The translations under genes were made by a program, and so were the position numbers. The notes under the pieces were generated by a model, which was not told the DNA's origin, did no database searches, and saw only the letters and a list, made by a program, of their open reading frames with translations. 26,934 bases of DNA from JANMEB01 sp041740495. Its GTDB lineage: Bacteria; Planctomycetota; Planctomycetia; Pirellulales; Pirellulaceae. Positions 23,064 to 26,934 of the stretch are shown here, piece after piece (position 1 is the stretch's first letter; every line of letters begins with the position of its first letter). The DNA lies in contig JBGSLW010000385.1 of NCBI GenBank assembly GCA_041740495.1, positions 1-26,934 of the forward strand. Reading direction: 5' to 3'.

Positions 23064-23249
23064 ATGAAAACTTCAACCGCTAACGAAAACAACGGTCGAT
23101 GCCCACAATGCGGCGACGAACTAACCGAAGACCATGCTGGTCGCGGATTCGTACGTCACAAGACTGATCGTGAATGCCAATACGGCAACGGAGGTAAAGA
23201 CCTGCCACCGGTTCGCGACACCGCACCAGCGCAAACAAACCCTAACTGA
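23064..23249 (+). CDS. cassette 1 protein B, small zinc-ribbon-like protein, 61 aa
   Basis: Starts MKTSTANENNGRCPQCGDELTEDH. CPQCG at 13-17 is a typical zinc-knuckle pair, followed by His24, His32 and Cys38 (RHKTDRECQYGNGG), so a single zinc site of CxxC...H/C type is plausible. The tail is proline-rich. ATG 23064 was chosen because upstream in-frame sequence overlaps protein A; the ribosome binding site is weak. It shares a cassette with protein A and is followed by attC site 1 about 95 bases later. Zinc ribbons of this size often bind nucleic acid or protein, but the role is unknown. Confidence 0.6.
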   Translation: MKTSTANENNGRCPQCGDELTEDHAGRGFVRHKTDRECQYGNGGKDLPPVRDTAPAQTNPN

Positions 23250-23343
23250 AACCTGAACTGCAGTCTTGCCGGTCAAGACCGATTGACACCAACACCCGGC
23301 GCTTGCCGCCTCAATGCAACGCTGCCTGCCCATTCAAATCGTG

Positions 23344-23433
23344 GCAGAACAATGACGTGCACCGGCGCGGGGCTTGCGTGTTTTCACCAATGGACAGTCC
23401 ACCGTCCCCGCCCGGTGACGTCCAGCGTTATGC
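23344..23433 (+). repeat. attC site 1 (90 bp, divergent type)
   Basis: R'' GCAGAAC (23344-23350) and R' GTTATGC (23427-23433). The arms ACGTGCACCGGCGCGGGG and CCCCGCCCGGTGACGT pair with two unpaired bases (G and C) on the R'' side, as expected for the extrahelical bases that set strand choice by the integron integrase. Its arms differ from those of the five downstream sites, so the cassette may come from another source array. Confidence 0.85.
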
Positions 23434-23458
23434 CTGCTTTTTGGCCAATCGTTGACTC

Positions 23459-23992
23459 ATGAATGCGAGTGCATCAAAGTCGCTGATGAATGTTCATTTC
23501 ACGGTCATGCCAAAAGACTGGCTTTGCCTCTGGTTCCACGTAATGCTTCGTACTTCGAGATTTCTGCCGATTTACGTTACCGTTTTTGCGATTCTGTCAG
23601 TTGCGTTTTTCACGGGCATTTATCTTGAATCTTACATTCTTGCCTTCTTTTGCCTTTGTCTGGCCGCAGTGCCGGTACTTCAATCTGGCCTGTTCAATGC
23701 GCTAATGTGCGCTTTTGTGTGGTGCATGCGGCCTGTAGTCTCCATTTCCCTGGAACAAGCAGGTATTATTGTGGAGGCGAAAGACGCCAAAGAGCAGATT
23801 CCGTGGAGCGCGCTTGCCAACTCGGGGATGCTTCGCGAGACGATGAATTATTTCTGGCTGAAAACCCATCCGTCCTGGGTGTTTGTTCCGAAACGCGCTT
23901 TTGTGATGGAAGAAATTGACACATTTCGGCAAATCGTGGCCGCGAAGCTGAAAGATCCTGATAGGGACCATAGTACCTCGGCGCATATGTAG
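23459..23992 (+). CDS. cassette 2: YcxB-like membrane protein, 177 aa
   Basis: Two hydrophobic helices at about 36-56 and 58-80 (LPIYVTVFAILSVAFFTGIY; SYILAFFCLCLAAVPVLQ) are followed by a soluble domain at ~93-164. The pattern VSISLEQAGIIVEAKDAKEQ, IPWSALANSG, YFWLKTHPSWVFVPKRAF and EEIDTFRQIVAAKL matches the YcxB-like C-terminal domain (a strand pair, W-S, Y-x-W-L, hydrophobic-PKRAF, then a helix). Proteins of this kind are common in mobile and cassette DNA; their molecular role is unknown. The start lies 25 bases after attC site 1; a second in-frame ATG is at 23486, and neither has a strong ribosome binding site. Composition is less GC-rich than the left of the window. Confidence 0.72.
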   Translation: MNASASKSLMNVHFTVMPKDWLCLWFHVMLRTSRFLPIYVTVFAILSVAFFTGIYLESYILAFFCLCLAAVPVLQSGLFNALMCAFVWCMRPVVSISLEQAGIIVEAKDAKEQIPWSALANSGMLRETMNYFWLKTHPSWVFVPKRAFVMEEIDTFRQIVAAKLKDPDRDHSTSAHM

Positions 23993-24032
23993 GCATATGC
24001 CGCAAATTCACACACTACATTCGACTCACCTG

Positions 24033-24124
24033 GCATAACCAGCGGATGAACCGAAGTCGGCATTGGTTCGTCTGTTCGAATGGTTCGTTGTTCGTTGCCG
24101 ACTCGGTTATCCTTTTCGTTATGC
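24033..24124 (+). repeat. attC site 2 (92 bp)
   Basis: R'' GCATAAC (24033-24039) and R' GTTATGC (24118-24124). The arms GGATGAACCGAAGTCGGCA and TGCCGACTCGGTTATCC pair fully except for two extrahelical bases (G and A) on the R'' side. It is the same length as attC sites 3-6 and nearly identical in its stem. Confidence 0.92.
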
Positions 24125-24339
24125 TCCCTGCTTCAAACAGTGCATCGAGAACGGTCCGTGCAATACTGTGATCGGCCGGTGGTTCGTGATTCCCCGTCGC
24201 AGCATTAAACTTGTCGTTCGCGCGTCATTTTGATAGCGATTTCTGATCGTATTCCCCGTTCAATCTTGCAGAAACTCAATGACGTTTCTATCGTGGTCGC
24301 CCCGAGGGTTTCAATTCCCTTCCAGATCACGGAGTTACC
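24125..24339 (+). other. 215-bp leader of cassette 3
   Basis: This is longer than the 10-80 base leaders of the other cassettes. No ORF or RNA structure is recognised. It may hold a cassette-borne promoter for the secreted protein that follows, since distal cassettes are weakly transcribed from an integron's Pc promoter, but no clear -35/-10 pair is seen. Confidence 0.3.
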
Positions 24340-24759
24340 ATGGGCATTTGCGGGCTTTCGATCGTGTTGTCTGTTTTATTGACTTTGGCTGCTCCTACCA
24401 GTGAGCCATCTATTCAACTCTTGAACGGCCAGTTGGTTATACCGATCATTCGCACGGATGGCCCGAAACATTTGCGTGCCGAGGTGCTCTCCCACATTGA
24501 ACAAGACTGGAACGCGAACGAACGGACCGAGACTGGTTGGTATGTACTGCGATCTCGCTCGTCCAGGGGCGAGACCGTGACCAGTGGCTTCCGCCTTCGC
24601 ATGCGCGACGACAAAACGGTTGCGTTGGAGATTCTAGACTCTGGCGTTGTGCGTCTGGTTGGTCAGCCCAGCTCTCCGGATTGGAGGTTCGTGGAATCGA
24701 CCCTTAAATCGTTCCTTAACGACGATCGATTGAATAACTTGCTCAATAACGGACGGTGA
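24340..24759 (+). CDS. cassette 3: small secreted protein of unknown function, 139 aa
   Basis: GGAG (24331-24334) precedes the ATG by 5 bases. Residues 1-18 (MGICGLSIVLSVLLTLAA) form a signal peptide or N-terminal anchor. The mature part is polar and mostly beta-like: IQLLNGQLVIPII, TGWYVLRSRSSRGETVTSGF, KTVALEILDSGVVRLV, then a helix ending FLNDDRLNNLLNNGR. No family is recognised. It lies 216 bases after attC site 2 and 48 bases before attC site 3, completing the cassette. The strong start and signal peptide support a real gene. Confidence 0.65.
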   Translation: MGICGLSIVLSVLLTLAAPTSEPSIQLLNGQLVIPIIRTDGPKHLRAEVLSHIEQDWNANERTETGWYVLRSRSSRGETVTSGFRLRMRDDKTVALEILDSGVVRLVGQPSSPDWRFVESTLKSFLNDDRLNNLLNNGR

Positions 24760-24807
24760 CGCTTCCGTGGTTGCCGCTGCTGGCCGAGTTGTCACCGCGA
24801 CGATTGT

Positions 24808-24899
24808 GCATAACAATCGGATGAACCAAAGTTGCCGTTGGTTCGTCGATTTGAATGGTTACCTTTTCGACGGCAACTTGGTTATCCTCATCGTTATGC
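24808..24899 (+). repeat. attC site 3 (92 bp)
   Basis: R'' GCATAAC (24808-24814) and R' GTTATGC (24893-24899). The arms GGATGAACCAAAGTTGCCGT and ACGGCAACTTGGTTATCC are complementary with two extrahelical bases (G and A). Confidence 0.92.
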
Positions 24900-24976
24900 T
24901 TGCGGCCCAAGTCGTCTTCTCGGGCTAATCCGTTGTTCCTGGTTTAGCAACCAAAGAATTCGAATCACACTGGAAC

Positions 24977-25318
24977 TTGAGCTTGGCTAGAGAGTGCTGC
25001 CACTTTAACGTGACTTCGTGCCTAAGGATTGCATTCGTCGTGGGATGCACACTTTGGGGTGCAGTTTTGGGGTACACATCAGCGATCGATCGATCAAAGA
25101 ATCTTAGGCGATATGGTTTTGAGTTACCCGATCTAAATTATCTCGCATATATTTTAGAATTCGCAATTGGAGGTATCTTAGCTGTACTCTTAATCGATGT
25201 CGTTATCCGGCGTGACGAGATTCGGCGATTTGCATTTGAAGCGCTCAATATTTTGGTCTGGGTTTGGACGGTGTTGGGCTTTTTAATGCCGATCGCTACC
25301 CAACGAATTCGCGAATGA
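24977..25318 (+). CDS. cassette 4: three-helix membrane protein, up to 113 aa
   Basis: The frame opens at TTG 24977; a GTG at 25010 would remove 11 residues, and no strong ribosome binding site decides between them. Three hydrophobic helices are visible at about 17-36 (RIAFVVGCTLWGAVLGYTSA), 54-73 (LAYILEFAIGGILAVLLIDVV) and 88-107 (ALNILVWVWTVLGFLMPIA), with a polar loop after the first. It starts 78 bases after attC site 3 and ends 121 bases before attC site 4. No family is recognised. The clear multi-helix topology argues for a real gene despite the weak start. Confidence 0.55.
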   Translation: MSLARECCHFNVTSCLRIAFVVGCTLWGAVLGYTSAIDRSKNLRRYGFELPDLNYLAYILEFAIGGILAVLLIDVVIRRDEIRRFAFEALNILVWVWTVLGFLMPIATQRIRE

Positions 25319-25439
25319 ACGTGACGGACGAGATCTTGCATGCGCTGGGTCGCCAACACAAAATCAATGGACGTCATCCAGTTGGCCAAACTGAGCCGAT
25401 GGATCCCGTTAAGTCAAAATGTTTGACGACTCGAACCCC

Positions 25440-25531
25440 GCATAACAAGCGGATGCATCGAAGTTGCGGTTGGTGCGCCGTTTGACGTGGAGACGTTTTC
25501 GACCGCAACTCGATGATCCTGTGCGTTATCT
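25440..25531 (+). repeat. attC site 4 (92 bp)
   Basis: R'' GCATAAC (25440-25446) and R' GTTATCT (25525-25531), the R' belonging to the following cassette. The arms GGATGCATCGAAGTTGCGGT and ACCGCAACTCGATGATCC pair except for two extrahelical bases (G and A). Confidence 0.9.
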
Positions 25532-25540
25532 TGCAAGAAC

Positions 25541-26110
25541 ATGCCCGAGCAGAATCTCGATCAATCACGATTGCTCGATACCGCCGTTAGCGAAGGCAAG
25601 GCTGCGTTTCAGGCTGCGCTTGCGAAATACCCGACTGATCGCTTCTACGCTTTCTGTCTTTGCACCGATAACGACGTCACATCGGTTTATCCCACCGCAA
25701 ATACGACAGAGGGATTTCAACGCATCTGCAACAGCGATGATCCGGACGACGTGAACTACTATCGCTGGGCTCCCGCAGAATGGGATATCGATTTTGGGCA
25801 ATTTGGTGACGCGGATCTGATGCCCAGAACTAACAAACTGCTTCATCCAGACTATTCAAACTACCGCGACGAGCCTGCGGTTCAGTTCGGAGAACGAAAA
25901 CGAAAGACGCTCATGACGTTGACAGACGCGCTTCTCGAAATCAGAGAATCGGGGATTTTTACTAACCGCGCAGTCCGCGAGCGGCTAGCATTCTGGATCA
26001 ACATCGGCGACGCGATGCCTGGGGAAATCGAATGGATGTTTCAGCCGGCAATTGCTCATCTGGAAACCGTCGACGTGACGGAGCTCAGACGGCTCTACCA
26101 GTTTTCGTGA
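25541..26110 (+). CDS. cassette 5: DUF4303-family protein, 189 aa
   Basis: The sequence resembles DUF4303 proteins: an N-terminal helix (LLDTAVSEGKAAFQAALAKYP), then DRFYAFCLCTDNDVTSVYPTANTTEGF, then the hallmark NYYRWAPAEWDIDFGQFGD, and a helical C-terminal part (RKTLMTLTDALLEIRESGIF.., ending ELRRLYQFS). Some members of this and related SMI1/SUKH-like groups are immunity proteins in polymorphic toxin systems; a role here as a stand-alone immunity gene is inference. The start is only 9 bases after attC site 4, with no strong ribosome binding site, so translation may depend on read-through from upstream. No toxin gene is nearby. Confidence 0.75.
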   Translation: MPEQNLDQSRLLDTAVSEGKAAFQAALAKYPTDRFYAFCLCTDNDVTSVYPTANTTEGFQRICNSDDPDDVNYYRWAPAEWDIDFGQFGDADLMPRTNKLLHPDYSNYRDEPAVQFGERKRKTLMTLTDALLEIRESGIFTNRAVRERLAFWINIGDAMPGEIEWMFQPAIAHLETVDVTELRRLYQFS

Positions 26111-26123
26111 CGCCGCAAATGCA

Positions 26124-26215
26124 AGATAACAAACGGATGAACCGAAGTGCCGATTGGTGCGCGTTTTGAACTTGGATAATCGATCATCGGCACTCGGTTA
26201 TCCTCCTCGTTATGC
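26124..26215 (+). repeat. attC site 5 (92 bp)
   Basis: R'' AGATAAC (26124-26130) matches, by complement, the GTTATCT that opens this cassette at 25525; the match extends to 11 bases (GTTATCTTGCA). R' is GTTATGC (26209-26215). The arms GGATGAACCGAAGTGCCGAT and ATCGGCACTCGGTTATCC pair with two extrahelical bases. Confidence 0.92.
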
Positions 26216-26237
26216 TGCTTGTGGGCAAATGATGTGA

Positions 26238-26612
26238 ATGGTGCGACAAATCCTATTCGCGGCCATCGTGATCTTGGTTGTAGCGTGTACCGCAGTCGGG
26301 TATATCGCGTATTTAGCGCTCCAACGAGAATACCATGGCAACGTAATCCGAGGGGTCATAGAATCTTGTGAATCCCATGTACGATCAATGGGTACTTGGC
26401 CAAATTCATGGGACGAACTTGAATCTGACGACCAATCGATTGACTGGGGGGCCGCCAAACAAATCTGTAAAATCGATTTTTCCCTCTCCTGTGCTGATGT
26501 GGCAAAAATGACCGTGGCGGAATTTGACGCGATACACCCACGCGAACGTGCGTACAAACCTGTAACATCAATCCAGAAATTGATCGCTGAGTGCTCAAAG
26601 CAGTCCGACTGA
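26238..26612 (+). CDS. cassette 6: single-helix envelope protein, 124 aa
   Basis: An N-terminal helix at about 5-27 (ILFAAIVILVVACTAVGYIAYLA) acts as a signal anchor, followed by a ~95-residue exported domain. WPNSWDELESDD (residues ~54-65) resembles the W-P-x-x-W-x-E-L pattern found near the start of small secreted or pilin-like domains, but the protein has no prepilin peptidase site. Cysteines at 44, 76 and 84 could form a disulfide after export. It starts 23 bases after attC site 5 and ends just before attC site 6. Function unknown. Confidence 0.6.
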   Translation: MVRQILFAAIVILVVACTAVGYIAYLALQREYHGNVIRGVIESCESHVRSMGTWPNSWDELESDDQSIDWGAAKQICKIDFSLSCADVAKMTVAEFDAIHPRERAYKPVTSIQKLIAECSKQSD

Positions 26613-26617
26613 TCGCA

Positions 26618-26709
26618 CCATAACAAACGGATGCACCGACGTGGCGATTGGTGCGCGTTTTGACAGTGGAGCATCGATCATCGCCACTCGGTGATCCGTG
26701 GCGTTATCG
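26618..26709 (+). repeat. attC site 6 (92 bp)
   Basis: R'' CCATAAC (26618-26624) with one mismatch to GTTATGC opening this cassette; R' is GTTATCG (26703-26709). The arms GGATGCACCGACGTGGCGAT and ATCGCCACTCGGTGATCC are complementary with two extrahelical bases (G and C). Confidence 0.88.
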
Positions 26710-26718
26710 GACATAGAA

Positions 26719-26823
26719 ATGAAATCACCTTTCCTTGCATTGCTTTCTATGGTCCTGATCTTTGCTTCTGTTTCGTGCACGAACGAAGTACCTCTGCACT
26801 TTAGACAATCGTCTTGTATTTGA
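26719..26823 (+). pseudogene. cassette 7: truncated lipoprotein gene, 34 aa
   Basis: Starting 10 bases after attC site 6, ATG 26719 opens MKSPFLALLSMVLIFASVSC, a lipoprotein signal peptide with a lipobox ending at Cys20 (ASVSC). Only 14 residues follow before a TGA. A lipoprotein that stops so soon is probably the front of a longer gene cut by a frameshift or by inserted DNA. It could also be a genuinely tiny lipoprotein. No attC follows within the window, so the cassette's end is not seen. Confidence 0.5.
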
Positions 26824-26851
26824 TGTTTCGTTGGTCGCGACGGAACTCCCG

Positions 26852-26934
26852 CTACGCGGCGAGGTTGAGCAGCTGGAGAATCCGCGTCTGATATTCTGAT
26901 CGTTCTAAGCCGTGGGGCAAGTCGGTCAAAAATT
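26852..26934 (-). CDS. C-terminal end of an unidentified minus-strand protein (partial)
   Basis: Reading from the right edge on the minus strand, about 26 residues (LTDLPHGLERSEYQTRILQLLNLAA) end in TAG at 26854-26852. The Leu-rich amphipathic ending looks protein-like. The orientation opposes all cassette genes, so this may be an inserted element (such as a transposase C-terminus) that interrupts cassette 7, or a gene beyond the array. Too short to identify. Confidence 0.3.
   Translation of the reverse strand, partial: FLTDLPHGLERSEYQTRILQLLNLAA

Larger units (their letters stand above)
22862..26934 (+). mobile_element. chromosomal integron cassette array (six attC sites, no integrase in window)
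   Basis: Six attC sites, all in plus orientation, alternate with short ORFs: attC at 23344, 24033, 24808, 25440, 26124 and 26618. Taking recombination between G and TT of GTTRRRY, the cassettes are 22863-23427, 23428-24118, 24119-24893, 24894-25525, 25526-26209, 26210-26703, and one open at the right edge. Their sizes (494-775 bp) are typical. The start of each cassette is complementary to its own R'' box: GTTCTGCCAC with GTGGCAGAAC in cassette 1 (10 of 10), GTTATCTTGCA with TGCAAGATAAC in cassette 5 (11 of 11). No intI gene or confirmed attI is visible, so this is a CALIN or part of a larger integron. Confidence 0.88.

Noticed and set aside
23344..26709. Spaced repeats as a CRISPR or as simple dispersed REP elements
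   Set aside because: Spacing is 500-780 bp with an ORF in each interval. The ends fit RYYYAAC/GTTRRRY and the stems carry two extrahelical bases, which is specific to attC sites.
22459..26934. Integron integrase gene
   Set aside because: None of the frames on either strand shows tyrosine-recombinase motifs or a suitable length (~320 aa). It must lie outside the window or be absent.
1..26934. tRNA, rRNA or riboswitch genes
   Set aside because: No cloverleaf-type sequence, rRNA core motif or known riboswitch motif was recognised by eye; a covariance-model scan could still find one.

Overview
The window is GC-rich chromosomal DNA that most likely comes from a planctomycete, probably of the Pirellulales/Rhodopirellula group. 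The evidence is a large subtilase with an N-terminal LEPRMML motif typical of secreted planctomycete proteins, a PQQ-repeat protein that matures at DWPQWRG, an ExbB/ExbD/ExbD gene set beside another PQQ-repeat protein, and many tandem hairpin-type intergenic repeats. This assignment rests on gene content and style; no marker gene was compared.

Layout. Bases 1-1108 hold a partial reading frame, two small membrane-protein genes and, on the minus strand, a degenerate receiver-like gene. Bases 1109-1712 are non-coding, with a near-perfect palindrome and a 64-bp tandem hairpin repeat. Next come a secreted PQQ beta-propeller gene (minus strand), an ABC1/UbiB-family kinase-like gene, and a 1717-residue multidomain S8 protease. 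A small coiled-coil ORF and rpsU (ribosomal protein bS21) follow. About 1 kb of repeat-rich DNA comes after rpsU, including two tandem arrays and a 140-bp element with perfect 16-bp terminal inverted repeats.

Bases 12291-22458 form one same-strand cluster: ExbB/TolQ-like channel, ExbD/TolR-like protein, a second ExbD with a long N-terminal extension, a membrane-anchored TPR + PQQ propeller protein, a family 5 solute-binding protein without any ABC permease, and a secreted protein of unknown function. A strong hairpin follows the last gene. I infer a proton-motive-force-driven envelope machine in which the propeller and binding proteins act as periplasmic partners.

From about 22862 to the right edge the DNA changes character. 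It is a chromosomal integron gene-cassette array with six attC recombination sites, five of them exactly 92 bp and nearly identical, all on the same strand. Each is paired with a short ORF: a 50-aa protein plus a zinc-ribbon protein, a YcxB-like membrane protein, a small secreted protein, a three-helix membrane protein, a DUF4303-type protein, a single-helix protein and a truncated lipoprotein. The first bases of each cassette are complementary to the R'' box of that cassette's own attC, as the cassette-excision model predicts. No integrase gene lies in the window, so this is either a CALIN (attC cluster lacking an integrase) or part of an array whose integrase is elsewhere.
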